Positions 43,457-51,863 are shown, counted from the first letter of the stretch. The stretch is 64,000 nt of DNA from Neorhizobium galegae bv. orientalis str. HAMBI 540 (GCF_000731315.1 NZ_HG938354.1:186001-250000), one strand, 5' to 3'. Translations and numbers: made by a program. Notes: generated by a model from the letters alone, not told the origin.

Positions 43457-44476
43457 TCATTCTTTCGAGGGTTCCCCCCCGCACGACTGCCGGACAACCA
43501 ACCGGCATGGCAGTTTTCGCACACCCGGCTCGACGGGCCGTCCTTCCGCGAGCGCCAGGACGGTCAATCCCGCCTGACGCCCGAGTTCTTTCAATTCCAT
43601 ATCCACCGTCGTCAGCGGGGGCCGTGTCTGGGCCGCGACAATCTCCCAATTGTCGAAGCCGATCACCGAAACGTCCTCAGGCACCTTGATGCCGCGTTCG
43701 CGCAGGGCATCCACCGTGCCGCGGGCGATCTGGTCGTTGCCGCAGAACAAGGCATCCGGCTTGTCGCCGGCGCGCTCCCAGAGCAGGCCGACCGCCTCGT
43801 GGCCCCAGCTTTCCGACCAGACGCCATAAAGAACCTGTTGGCATTCGCCCGCTGCGATGCTGTAGGCATCGGCGCGTTCGCGCACCGAGAAAAAGTCCTT
43901 CGGGCCGGTGACATGGACGATCCAGCGCCGCCCGATCGACTGCAGCCACTCGACCGCAAGGGCTGCGCCATGCGCATCGTCCGACCGGAAGATAACGCTG
44001 TTCGGCGTCCCTTCGGTGAAGGCATAGACGACCGGAACCGACAGGTTCGAGAGATCGACCGGCAAACTCCTGTCCATCCGCTTGCCGGTGGCGATGATGC
44101 CGTCCACCTGCTTGTCGAGCATGGCTTCGACATGGATCTGCCCAAGCGCCGGGTCGTCTTCGATGGCGCAAAGGAAAACCGAAACGCCGTGATCGACCAG
44201 TGCCTCCGATACGCCAGCCATTACCGGCAAGGTGAATCGGCCGTAGGTGTCGTTGGTGAGAAGCCCGATCGTGAAGCTGCGCTTGCTGAGCAGGCCACGC
44301 GCAAGCGCGTTCGGACGAAAACCGATATCAGTGGCCACCCGTTTGACCCGTTCCCGTGTCTTGTCTCCCATGCGGCCGGTGTTGTTCAGAGCTTTCGACG
44401 CCGTCGAAATGCTGACGGCCGCTGCGGCTGCAACGTCATGAATCGTAACGCGTTTCTTATTCCTCCCCGTATCCAG
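43457..44476 (-). CDS. LacI-family transcriptional regulator, apparent CTG start
   Basis: About 339 residues. The helix-turn-helix VTIHDVAAAAAVSISTASKA is clear, followed by the hinge and a sugar-binding effector domain. No ATG, GTG or TTG exists in frame between the upstream stop and the HTH; the only ATG (44371) would delete the DNA-binding helices. A CTG at 44474-44476 has AGGAGG 8 bp upstream, giving an N-terminus MDTGRNKKRVTIHDV, so CTG is the likely start. First gene of the operon; two palindromes upstream are probable operators. Confidence 0.85.
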   Translation of the reverse strand: MDTGRNKKRVTIHDVAAAAAVSISTASKALNNTGRMGDKTRERVKRVATDIGFRPNALARGLLSKRSFTIGLLTNDTYGRFTLPVMAGVSEALVDHGVSVFLCAIEDDPALGQIHVEAMLDKQVDGIIATGKRMDRSLPVDLSNLSVPVVYAFTEGTPNSVIFRSDDAHGAALAVEWLQSIGRRWIVHVTGPKDFFSVRERADAYSIAAGECQQVLYGVWSESWGHEAVGLLWERAGDKPDALFCGNDQIARGTVDALRERGIKVPEDVSVIGFDNWEIVAAQTRPPLTTVDMELKELGRQAGLTVLALAEGRPVEPGVRKLPCRLVVRQSCGGEPSKE

Positions 44477-44494
44477 ACTATTGTCCTCCTGCTA

Positions 44495-44515
44495 TGGTGA
44501 GAAAACCTTTTACCA
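44495..44515. promoter_or_regulatory. LacI-type operator 1
   Basis: TGGTGAGAAAACCTTTTACCA is an imperfect dyad (TGGT...ACCA outside, AAA...TTT inside). It covers the region between a TTGACA (minus strand, 44528-44523) and the LacI start, overlapping the expected -10 box, which suits repression. Confidence 0.55.
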
Positions 44516-44522
44516 GGTAAAT

Positions 44523-44528
44523 TGTCAA
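44523..44528 (-). promoter_or_regulatory. -35 box of the LacI-sugar operon promoter
   Basis: Minus-strand TTGACA lies between the two operator palindromes. At 17 bp spacing the -10 would be TTTTCT, a weak match inside operator 1. Confidence 0.4.
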
Positions 44529-44530
44529 GT

Positions 44531-44546
44531 GAGAAAAGGTTTTCTC
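44531..44546. promoter_or_regulatory. LacI-type operator 2
   Basis: GAGAAAAGGTTTTCTC has perfect 7-bp arms around a GG centre. Its minus-strand reading shares GAGAAAACCTTTT with operator 1, so the two are inverted copies on either side of the -35 box. Confidence 0.55.
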
Positions 44547-44558
44547 AAAGCTTGTAGC

Positions 44559-44747
44559 GTGAACGCTGCCAGAGCCACTAAGGTTCAACTGGAGGACTTG
44601 ATCGGGTTCGACGATTTTGCCGACGTTCAGGCGGTGATGGCAATGAGCGGGACCAACACCATTGTTGATTTCGGCAATGGCGATGTCCTGCAGTTCGTAA
44701 ATGTGGCTTCTTCATCATTGACGGCCGTGGACTTCATCTTCGCCTGA
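44559..44747 (+). pseudogene. C-terminal fragment of an RTX/hemolysin-type calcium-binding protein
   Basis: About 62 residues. VQLEDLIGFDDFADVQAVMA, then TNTIVDFGNGDVLQFVNV and LTAVDFIFA closely resembles the secretion-signal end of RTX proteins and serralysin C-domains, which finish in a hydrophobic DFxF-type motif. No glycine-rich nonapeptide repeats or N-terminal body lies upstream; that space is the operator region of the sugar operon. It is best read as the 3' scrap of a lost gene. Confidence 0.45.
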
Positions 44748-44922
44748 GGCAAGCTGCTCGTAAGAACAGCAGACCACGGTCGGCGCAGCTCGTGGGCTCC
44801 AATTGACGGTCATTGAAACTTCTTCTGACCCCATCTCGCGATCGGCATGTTACGCAATGGCTGCCGATCCCGATCCGATTTCCGTGGATTGCGATCGGTA
44901 TTCCGAAATGCCGAGCACACTG

Positions 44923-45366
44923 ATGGACCTGTCGAAAATAAAGACGCTGATCGATTTTGTCGGACGATCGAATGTGACCGAGTTGTCGGTCACGGAAAAG
45001 GACGTCACGGTCCGGATCTTCCGTAATGCGGGCCATGCTGCAATCGACGTTCCGGTTTCGGATCCGGACGAAACAGTCGCTGCGGCAGCGAAGCCTGTTT
45101 CCGGCTCGTCGCCTGCGGCCTCGGCAAAACAGGCTTTTCAGCTGAAGGCACCGGTCTTCGGCATATTGCATCGGGCATCCGCCCCCGGACAGGAGCCGTT
45201 CGTCAGGATCGGCGACCTCGTGGAAGAGGGGCAGACGCTTTTCATCATCGAGGCCATGAAGGTTTTCAATACGGTCGCTGCGCCGCTTGCGGGTCGCGTT
45301 GCGTGGCTGACCGAGATCGATGGTGTGGAAGTTGAAGTCGGCGACGTGCTCGCGGAGATCGCGTAA
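44923..45366 (+). CDS. biotin carboxyl carrier protein (AccB-like)
   Basis: A 147-residue AccB-type carrier. The N-terminus MDLSKIKTLIDFVGRSNVTE matches the AccB opening; a Ala/Pro/Ser-rich linker (about 55-75) leads to the biotinyl domain with the biotin lysine K113 in EAMKVFN. The start is placed at 44923 by homology of that opening; in-frame ATGs at 44908 and 44803 exist and no start has a strong ribosome site. Its stop overlaps the biotin carboxylase start as TAATG. It carries CO2 from the next gene's product to a carboxyltransferase, presumably PxpB/PxpC. Confidence 0.9.
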   Translation: MDLSKIKTLIDFVGRSNVTELSVTEKDVTVRIFRNAGHAAIDVPVSDPDETVAAAAKPVSGSSPAASAKQAFQLKAPVFGILHRASAPGQEPFVRIGDLVEEGQTLFIIEAMKVFNTVAAPLAGRVAWLTEIDGVEVEVGDVLAEIA

Positions 45367-46757
45367 TGGGCGAACCTCCCAAAAACGCCGCCTCGGCCAA
45401 TCGCCGCTTCGATACCGTCCTGATTGCCAACCGGGGAGAAATCGCCCTTCGCATTCAGCGCGCCTGCCGCGAGCTTGGTCTGAAAGCCGTAACGATCTGC
45501 TCGGAGGCCGACCGGCAGGCGCCATTTGGCAAGACGGCCGACAGCGTTCTGTGTATCGGCCCGGCGAATGCCGCGAAAAGTTACCTGAACAAGGATGCCA
45601 TCATCCTCGCGGCAGAGCTGACCGGTGCCGGCGCAATTCATCCCGGCTACGGTTTCCTGTCGGAAAGCGCGGCCTTCTCGGAGGCAGTCGAAAAGGCCGG
45701 TCTTGTCTTCATCGGGCCGGACGCTTCGTCGATCTCGACGATGGGCGACAAGATATCGGCAAAGCGGGCGATGATCGCTGCGGGCGTTCCCTGCGTGCCC
45801 GGCCCCCAGACGGCGCTGCCCGACGAGCCGGCGAGCATCGAGCGGACCGCGCAAGAGATCGGTTATCCCGTCATCATCAAGGCTGCCGGCGGCGGCGGCG
45901 GCCGCGGCATGCGTGTCGTGTCCGAGGCCGGCGCACTGCATGAGGCAATCGCGCTGACCCGCGAGGAAGCGCGTCAGGCCTTCGATTCTCCCGCGCTCTA
46001 CATGGAGAAATTCCTTCAGCATCCCCGGCATATCGAAATCCAGGTCCTGTGCGACGTCCACGGCAATGCCATCTGGCTGGGGCACCGGGATTGCTCGATG
46101 CAGCGGCGCCACCAGAAGGTGGTCGAGGAGGCCCCGGCGCCCGGCATCGCGCCCGATCTGATCGGGCCGGTTGGCCTGGCCTGTGTGAAGGCCTGCCGGC
46201 AGATCGGCTATCGCGGCGTCGGAACGTTCGAGTTCCTCTATGAAGACCGCGAGTTCTATTTCATCGAGATGAACACGCGCCTTCAGGTCGAGCATCCGGT
46301 CACGGAAATGACCAGCGGCATCGACATCGTCCATGCGCAGATCAACGCCGCCCAGGGTATTCCGCTCGAGTTGCGGCAGGACGATATCCGCTGCAGCGGC
46401 CATTCGTTCGAGTGCCGCATCAATGCCGAGGCTCCGGAAAGCTTCCTGCCGTCGGCCGGAACCATCACCGAGCTTGCGCTTCCCGAAGCGCCGGGCGTAC
46501 GGGTGGACACCCATATTCACGCCGGCTATCGGGTCTCTCCCTATTACGATTCCCTCATCGCCAAGCTGATCGTGCACGCTCCGACGCGGGCCGAGGCAAT
46601 GGCAAGGATGCGCGAGGCGCTTGCCGGAACGAGGGTGGAGGGGATTTCCACCAACCTGCCATTCCTGCGGGCGCTCTTCGAGGACGAAGCCTTTGCTCGG
46701 GGCGAAACGGACATCCACTACCTGGAGAAATGGCTCAAGCAGCGGAGAGCCGCATGA
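45366..46757 (+). CDS. biotin carboxylase (AccC-like)
   Basis: A 463-residue ATP-grasp biotin carboxylase. LIANRGEIALRIQRACRELG opens the first domain, KAAGGGGGRGMR near residue 174 is the ATP glycine loop, HRDCSMQRRHQKVVEEAP and FIEMNTRLQVEHPVTE are the conserved active-site segments, and the C-terminal domain is complete. It uses ATP and bicarbonate to charge the carrier protein. No AccA/AccD-type acyl-CoA carboxyltransferase is nearby; instead the operon continues with AHS1/AHS2-type proteins, pointing to an amide or lactam substrate. Confidence 0.95.
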   Translation: MGEPPKNAASANRRFDTVLIANRGEIALRIQRACRELGLKAVTICSEADRQAPFGKTADSVLCIGPANAAKSYLNKDAIILAAELTGAGAIHPGYGFLSESAAFSEAVEKAGLVFIGPDASSISTMGDKISAKRAMIAAGVPCVPGPQTALPDEPASIERTAQEIGYPVIIKAAGGGGGRGMRVVSEAGALHEAIALTREEARQAFDSPALYMEKFLQHPRHIEIQVLCDVHGNAIWLGHRDCSMQRRHQKVVEEAPAPGIAPDLIGPVGLACVKACRQIGYRGVGTFEFLYEDREFYFIEMNTRLQVEHPVTEMTSGIDIVHAQINAAQGIPLELRQDDIRCSGHSFECRINAEAPESFLPSAGTITELALPEAPGVRVDTHIHAGYRVSPYYDSLIAKLIVHAPTRAEAMARMREALAGTRVEGISTNLPFLRALFEDEAFARGETDIHYLEKWLKQRRAA

Positions 46758-47176
46758 GCACGATCGATTTCAGCGATCCGGCAACAATCGCCGCGCTGAC
46801 GGAAGCGCTGACGGCGGCCGGTGTCGACGGCCTCGAGATTTCCGGTCCGGGTGGGCAACTTCGCCTCGTCATCTCGAAGGGCGAGGGGCCGCACATCCGT
46901 TTGACAGGCGGCATCGGGGCGAACCCGGCCAATGCGGCGATCGTCAAGGCGCCGATTGCGGGATGCTTCTGCGCCATCCATCCTTCGGTTTCCGAGGAAA
47001 CCGAGACACTGCCGCGCAGGGTTTCCGACAAGGATGTCGTCGGCTTTATCCGCATCGGATCGGTGCTGCTTCCCGTTCTGGCGGGCCGATCCGGCTTGTT
47101 GGCGCGGCGGCTGGCGGAGCCCGGCGCGCTGGTCGGATTTGGCGATCCCCTGTTTGAAATCGAGCCCCAGCCATGA
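46754..47176 (+). CDS. carrier-like protein lacking the biotin lysine
   Basis: A 140-residue AccB paralogue. Residues 10-40 (ALTEALTAAGVDGLEISG) and VKAPIAGCF near 64 follow the carrier layout, and the C-terminus returns to GFGDPLFEIE. Where AccB has EAMKM, this protein has LLPVLAGRSG; there is no lysine after the SDKD segment near residue 95, so it cannot carry biotin in the usual way. It is in frame and ATGA-coupled on both sides, so it is under selection and probably has a structural or docking role between carboxylase and PxpBC. Confidence 0.8.
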   Translation: MSTIDFSDPATIAALTEALTAAGVDGLEISGPGGQLRLVISKGEGPHIRLTGGIGANPANAAIVKAPIAGCFCAIHPSVSEETETLPRRVSDKDVVGFIRIGSVLLPVLAGRSGLLARRLAEPGALVGFGDPLFEIEPQP

Positions 47177-47880
47177 TCGCTACGTTAAAGCCCTTTGCGT
47201 CCTCTCACCAGATCGTCACGGCGACGAAAGGCAGGGCGCGCGTCTCCTTCATTGGAGGGCGCTCCTTCCTGCTCGAAGCGGCGGGTGAATTCGATCTGCC
47301 GGCACAGCGTTTCATCTGGGCACTATCCCATGTGGTCAGGGATTGGGCGGATGTCGCGGAAGTGATACCGGGCATGACAAACCTGCTGGCGATCTTCACG
47401 GCAACGCCCGAGGATCCCGAGTTCATCGTCGGCAGGCTTCTGGAGGCCTGGGACAGCGTCCCCAGCCTTGATCTCTCCGGAAAGACGATCGAGATCTCCG
47501 TCCACTATGGTGGTGCCTATGCGACTGATCTTGCGGCGGTCTGTGATTTTTCCGGTCTGAGCGACCGGGAGGTGGTGCGCCTCCATCACGATGCGACCTA
47601 TCGGGTTTTTGCGCTCGGAAGCGCTCCGGGCTTCGGTTACCTGCATGGCCTCGACGCCCGTATCTATATGCCCCGCAAGACGGTTCCGTCGCTCAAGATG
47701 GAAAAGGGCTGCGTGACGATCGGCGGAATGCAGACGGGCGTCGCGATGCTGACCGGCCCGAACGGGTGGAATTCCATCGGCTATGCCGATCTGCAGATGT
47801 TCGACCCGACGTCTTCCACGCCGGCCCTCCTGGCGCCGGGCGACACGGTGCGCTTCGTGCCGGACAGGATCGAGCTATGA
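47173..47880 (+). CDS. pxpB: 5-oxoprolinase subunit B-like (AHS1/KipI family)
   Basis: A 235-residue member of the allophanate hydrolase subunit 1 family. VHYGGAYATDLAAVCDFSGLS and GSAPGFGYLHGLD, then PRKTVP are the typical blocks. In E. coli PxpB pairs with PxpC for ATP-dependent opening of 5-oxoproline; the same domains make up the carboxyltransferase part of urea carboxylase. Its ATG overlaps the previous stop and its own stop overlaps pxpC. Confidence 0.9.
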   Translation: MIATLKPFASSHQIVTATKGRARVSFIGGRSFLLEAAGEFDLPAQRFIWALSHVVRDWADVAEVIPGMTNLLAIFTATPEDPEFIVGRLLEAWDSVPSLDLSGKTIEISVHYGGAYATDLAAVCDFSGLSDREVVRLHHDATYRVFALGSAPGFGYLHGLDARIYMPRKTVPSLKMEKGCVTIGGMQTGVAMLTGPNGWNSIGYADLQMFDPTSSTPALLAPGDTVRFVPDRIEL

Positions 47881-48872
47881 TCGAAATCGTCGAGACCGGT
47901 CCCTTCAATACGGTGCAGGATCTCGGCCGCCCCGGCTATCGCGATATTGGCGTCTCCGCCGGCGGCGCCATGGATCCGCTCGCGGTCAGGATCGGCAACA
48001 TCCTCGTCGGCAACCCGCAGGATGCGGCTGCCATCGAGATACAGATGTTTCCCTTTACGCTGCGTTTCAAGGTTCCTACCGCGTTTGCCGTCACGGGCAT
48101 CGATGGTCAGCCGCTGCTCGATGGCCGGGAATTGCTGCCGTGGTGCGCGTATCGGGCCGAGGCCGGGGAGATCCTCGAGCTGAAACAGCCGCCGAAGCTT
48201 GCACGCGCCTATATCGTGCTCGGCGGCGGGATCGACGTTCCCGTTCTCATGGGCTCGCGAAGCACGGCGCTGCGCGGTGGGTTCGGCGGCAATGCCGGCC
48301 GGCCGCTCATGAAGGGAGACCGGATCGAGGTCTGTGCCCTTCCCCAACCTCTTCCGCTCCCGGCGGGCGGTATCGCCGCGGTGGCGCCGGCGACCGCGTT
48401 GCGTGACGCATTCCCCGTAGCAGACGATGGCACGCTGCTCATCCGCGCCATTCCCGCCGGAGAACATGAGCTTTTCGCCGATGACGGCGAGGCTTTCTGG
48501 AGCCAGGTCTGGAGGATTTCGTCGCGCAGCGACCGCACGGGTTACCGTCTTTCCGGCGCACCGATCAAGCCGGTGAAGACGGTCGAAATGCGCTCGCATG
48601 GCGTGGTGCCCGGCGTGGTTCAGGTGCCGCCGGGCGGGGAGCCCATCATCCAGATGAGCGACGCCAATACGGCGGGCGGTTATCCGAAGATCGCCGGCGT
48701 GATCGAAGCCGATCTGTGGCGGCTCGGGCAGGCGCGTGCCGGCAGCCGGCTGCGGTTCATGCGCTCGACACATGCCGAGGCCCGCGCGGTCGAACAGATT
48801 GTCTCCCGGTATATCGAGGACATCGAGCGGACATCACAAATGGTCAAGCGCGCCTTGAAGGCGATGACCTGA
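47877..48872 (+). CDS. pxpC: 5-oxoprolinase subunit C-like, biotin-dependent carboxyltransferase family (AHS2/KipA)
   Basis: A 331-residue AHS2-family protein. TGPFNTVQDLGRPGYRDIG at the N-terminus and SAGGAMDPLA, then VLGGGIDVPVLMGSRSTALRG are family hallmarks. Homologous to the urea carboxylase carboxyltransferase domain, it fits with the biotin carboxylase and carrier genes upstream. The longer in-frame reading from 47766 lies inside pxpB; the ATG at 47877 gives an ATGA junction. Confidence 0.9.
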   Translation: MIEIVETGPFNTVQDLGRPGYRDIGVSAGGAMDPLAVRIGNILVGNPQDAAAIEIQMFPFTLRFKVPTAFAVTGIDGQPLLDGRELLPWCAYRAEAGEILELKQPPKLARAYIVLGGGIDVPVLMGSRSTALRGGFGGNAGRPLMKGDRIEVCALPQPLPLPAGGIAAVAPATALRDAFPVADDGTLLIRAIPAGEHELFADDGEAFWSQVWRISSRSDRTGYRLSGAPIKPVKTVEMRSHGVVPGVVQVPPGGEPIIQMSDANTAGGYPKIAGVIEADLWRLGQARAGSRLRFMRSTHAEARAVEQIVSRYIEDIERTSQMVKRALKAMT

Positions 48873-48900
48873 TGCCATTCGCGATCAGATGGAGGACGCG

Positions 48901-49668
48901 ATGAAGATTGATCTGAATTCCGACATGGGCGAAGGTTTCGGCCCCTATCGCCTGTGCGACGACGAGGCGATGATGCAGGTCGTATCGTCGGCCAATATCG
49001 CCTGCGGTTTTCACGGCGGGGACCCCGAAACCATGGCGCGCATGGTGCGCCTTGCCAAGCAGAACGGCGTCGGCATCGGCGCACATCCGGGCCTGCCGGA
49101 CCGAACCGGCTTCGGCCGGCGCGAGATACCCTACCAGCCGGACGAATTGCGCCAGCAGATGCTGTACCAACTCGGCGCCCTGACGGCGATCGCCAAGGCC
49201 GAAAATATGACCGTCGGCCATTTCAGCTTTCACGCGGCCATGGGCAACATGGCCAATCGGGACCCCGCGCTGGCCGACCTGATGATGAGCGCCATTTCGA
49301 GCGTCGATCCGAACCTCGTGGTGTTCGTGACGCCGGACAGCGAAATCGAGAGGGCCGCGAAGCGCGCCAAGCTGAAGACGCTGGCGCTTTTCTTGGCCGA
49401 CCGCGCCTATGACGCCGGCGGCAAGCTCGTCGCCCGCGGATTGCCGGGTGCGCTGGTCAAGGAGGAGGCGGCGGTTCGTGCACGGGTGCGCCGGTTCCTG
49501 ACCGATGCGACCGTCGAAGCGATCGACGGGACGATCATCGCCATGCCGGCTCGCTCCATTCTCGTGCACAGCGATACGCCCGGCTCGCTCGAGCTTGCCC
49601 GGGTCGTCCGCAGCGAAATCGAGGCGTCCGGCGCGACGCTCGCGCCTGCGGCCGAACTCGCGTCCTGA
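48901..49668 (+). CDS. pxpA: 5-oxoprolinase subunit A-like (LamB/YcsF family)
   Basis: A 255-residue LamB/YcsF protein. DLNSDMGEGFG at the N-terminus, NIACGFHGGDP and GIGAHPGLPDRTGFGRR are conserved metal- and substrate-site blocks. In PxpABC this subunit completes hydrolysis of 5-oxoproline to glutamate. GGAGGACGCG precedes the ATG at 48901. It is 28 bp after pxpC, and 47 bp before the aminotransferase gene. Confidence 0.92.
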   Translation: MKIDLNSDMGEGFGPYRLCDDEAMMQVVSSANIACGFHGGDPETMARMVRLAKQNGVGIGAHPGLPDRTGFGRREIPYQPDELRQQMLYQLGALTAIAKAENMTVGHFSFHAAMGNMANRDPALADLMMSAISSVDPNLVVFVTPDSEIERAAKRAKLKTLALFLADRAYDAGGKLVARGLPGALVKEEAAVRARVRRFLTDATVEAIDGTIIAMPARSILVHSDTPGSLELARVVRSEIEASGATLAPAAELAS

Positions 49669-49715
49669 ACGGCCGCCCGCCGTCACAATTTCCGTTTCAC
49701 CGAGAGACCAAGTCA

Positions 49716-50921
49716 ATGCCGTCCATCGCCGACCGCCTGAAGAACGTTTCCATCCCTGCATCCGCCGCCATGACCCAGCGTGCCCGGGAACTGGCCGCCA
49801 AGGGCATCAAGGTCGTCAGCCTTTCCTCCGGGGAACCGGACTTCCCGACGCCAGCCCATGCGATCGAGGCCGCTCACGCTGCGGGACTGGGTGGCGATAC
49901 GAAATATCCGCCGATCGATGGTACGTCGGAGCTGAAGGCCGCGATCGCCAGGAAGTTCAAGCGGGACAACAATCTCGTCTATGATGCCAGCCAGATCGTT
50001 GCGTCGGCTGGCGGCAAGCAGACCATTTTCAACGCCATGCTCGCAACCCTGAATCCGGGCGACGAGGTGGTCATTCCGACCCCTTCCTGGGTAAGCTACG
50101 CGGATATCGTCCATTTCGCCGGCGGAACGCCCGTCGCAGTTCCCTGCTTCGAGCAGACCGGGTTCAAACTGCGTCCGGAGGATCTGGACGCGGCGATCAC
50201 GCCACGCACAAAATGGCTCATCCTGAATTTCCCGAACAACCCCACGGGTGCGGCTTGCTCGCGAGCCGAGATGGCGGCGATCGCGCAGGTCATGCTGCGG
50301 CACCCGAATGTCTGGATCCTGACCGACGACATCTATGAGCATCTGGTCTATGACGATTTCGAATTCTGCACCATCGCCGAGGCCGAACCCAGGCTCTACG
50401 ACCGCGTCCTGACGATGAACGGCGTCTCGAAAGCCTATGCCATGACCGGCTGGCGGCTGGGCTTCTGCGCCAGCGGCTCCAAGGAATTGATCGCGGCAAT
50501 CAGCAAGGTCAATTCCCAGAACGCCGGCGGCATCACGACGGTCACGCAGGCCGCCGCCATCGCTGCCCTCGACGGCCCGCAGGATCTGCTTAAGGAGCGT
50601 GCGGCGATCTACCGGGAACGGCGCGACTTCGTCGTCGGAAGGCTCTCGGAAATCGAAGGCCTGCGCTGCCACAAGCCGGAAGGAGCGTTTTACCTCTATC
50701 CCAACATGTCGGGCCTGATCGGAAAGACCACGAAGGGCGGGCGGAAGATCGAGACCGACGTCGATTTCGTCATGGGCCTGATAGAGGAACACCATGTCGC
50801 GACCGTCCAGGGTGCGGCCTATGGCATGAGCCCGTATTTCCGCATTTCCTATGCGACTAGCATGGAGATGCTGAACGAGGGTTGTGCGCGCATTGCCGAG
50901 TTCTGCAAATCGATGCACTGA
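49716..50921 (+). CDS. class I/II pyridoxal phosphate aminotransferase
   Basis: A 401-residue fold-type I aminotransferase of the AspC-Ib group. NFPNNPTGAA is the substrate-carboxylate region, and K239 in NGVSKAYAMTGWRLGF is the Schiff-base lysine followed by the TGWRLG loop. Such enzymes transaminate aspartate, glutamate or aromatic acids. As the last gene of the carboxylase-pxp run it may process the amino acid released by PxpA. It converges with the LysR gene at a 36-bp gap. Confidence 0.92.
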   Translation: MPSIADRLKNVSIPASAAMTQRARELAAKGIKVVSLSSGEPDFPTPAHAIEAAHAAGLGGDTKYPPIDGTSELKAAIARKFKRDNNLVYDASQIVASAGGKQTIFNAMLATLNPGDEVVIPTPSWVSYADIVHFAGGTPVAVPCFEQTGFKLRPEDLDAAITPRTKWLILNFPNNPTGAACSRAEMAAIAQVMLRHPNVWILTDDIYEHLVYDDFEFCTIAEAEPRLYDRVLTMNGVSKAYAMTGWRLGFCASGSKELIAAISKVNSQNAGGITTVTQAAAIAALDGPQDLLKERAAIYRERRDFVVGRLSEIEGLRCHKPEGAFYLYPNMSGLIGKTTKGGRKIETDVDFVMGLIEEHHVATVQGAAYGMSPYFRISYATSMEMLNEGCARIAEFCKSMH

Positions 50922-50957
50922 GATGAAGTGCCGACTTCCGCCTCGGAAATAGCTTAC

Positions 50958-51863
50958 TCAGAGTTTCAACCGCTCGGTCAGTTCCACGAGAATGTCCCGG
51001 ACGGCGAATGCCGGTTCCGACAACGAGTTCTGGTCGGACGTGCAGAGCGAAAGCGTTTCCTCTATCCGGGGCGATACGACCCGGCAGACGAGCGGTTCGC
51101 TCGACTCGGAAACGATGCGGTCGGCAATGGCCTTTGGCATGATCGTCGCCCCGAGCCCATTTCCGACCGCGCGGGCGAGGGTGCGCACGATTTCCACTTC
51201 CGCCACGACCTTGAGATTGATCCTGCTGCGGGTGAAAGCGGTATCGATGGCGCGGCGCACGAAATTATAGGCCGGCGGCAGCAGCATCGGCATTCCATCC
51301 AGGGCGCCGAGCGGCACGGGTTTCGAATCCGCCTCGATCGCGAAGTTGCGATGCGCGACGAGATAAAATTCCTCGCTCAGGATCGGTTCGAAACGCACGC
51401 CCTTGATCGGCCCGATGCCATGGATCAGCGCCATTTCCAGCCGTCCGTTCATGATCATCTGGCTATAGGTCTGGCCGACGCTTTCGGTCAGGTGCAGCAG
51501 AATGCCCGGATGCCGCTTGCGCGTTTCCGCCAAGAGATCGACCGAGAGCGTGGCGGCACTGCTGAACGGCACGAGGCCCACCGAGACCCGGCCCGCCAGT
51601 GAATTGCCGGCGGCTGCGGCATCAGCCTGCGCCTGCTCCATCTGCCGCAGGATGATCTGCGCGTGCCTGTACACCGCATGTCCCGCATCGGTCATGCTGA
51701 CGCCCTGCTGGCTGCGGATCAGCAGTTTCTGGCCGAAATGCTCCTCGAGCGCCGCAAGCTGCTGGCTGAGCGCCGGCTGTGCGAGGTGAAGGATATCGGC
51801 GGCGCGGGTGATACTGCCGCTGTCGACAATGACGATGAAGGATTTGAGGCGCCTAATATCCAT
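50958..51863 (-). CDS. LysR-family transcriptional regulator, Nac/CynR-like
   Basis: A 301-residue regulator. MDIRRLKSFIVIVDSGSITR and AADILHLAQPALSQQLAALEE form the helix-turn-helix; the effector domain begins near residue 91. The ATG at 51863 is preferred to the longer 52007 start because relatives begin MDIRRLK. It is divergent from the SDR-ABC importer-idonate operon, with a dyad in between, so it likely controls it. Confidence 0.92.
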   Translation of the reverse strand: MDIRRLKSFIVIVDSGSITRAADILHLAQPALSQQLAALEEHFGQKLLIRSQQGVSMTDAGHAVYRHAQIILRQMEQAQADAAAAGNSLAGRVSVGLVPFSSAATLSVDLLAETRKRHPGILLHLTESVGQTYSQMIMNGRLEMALIHGIGPIKGVRFEPILSEEFYLVAHRNFAIEADSKPVPLGALDGMPMLLPPAYNFVRRAIDTAFTRSRINLKVVAEVEIVRTLARAVGNGLGATIMPKAIADRIVSESSEPLVCRVVSPRIEETLSLCTSDQNSLSEPAFAVRDILVELTERLKL

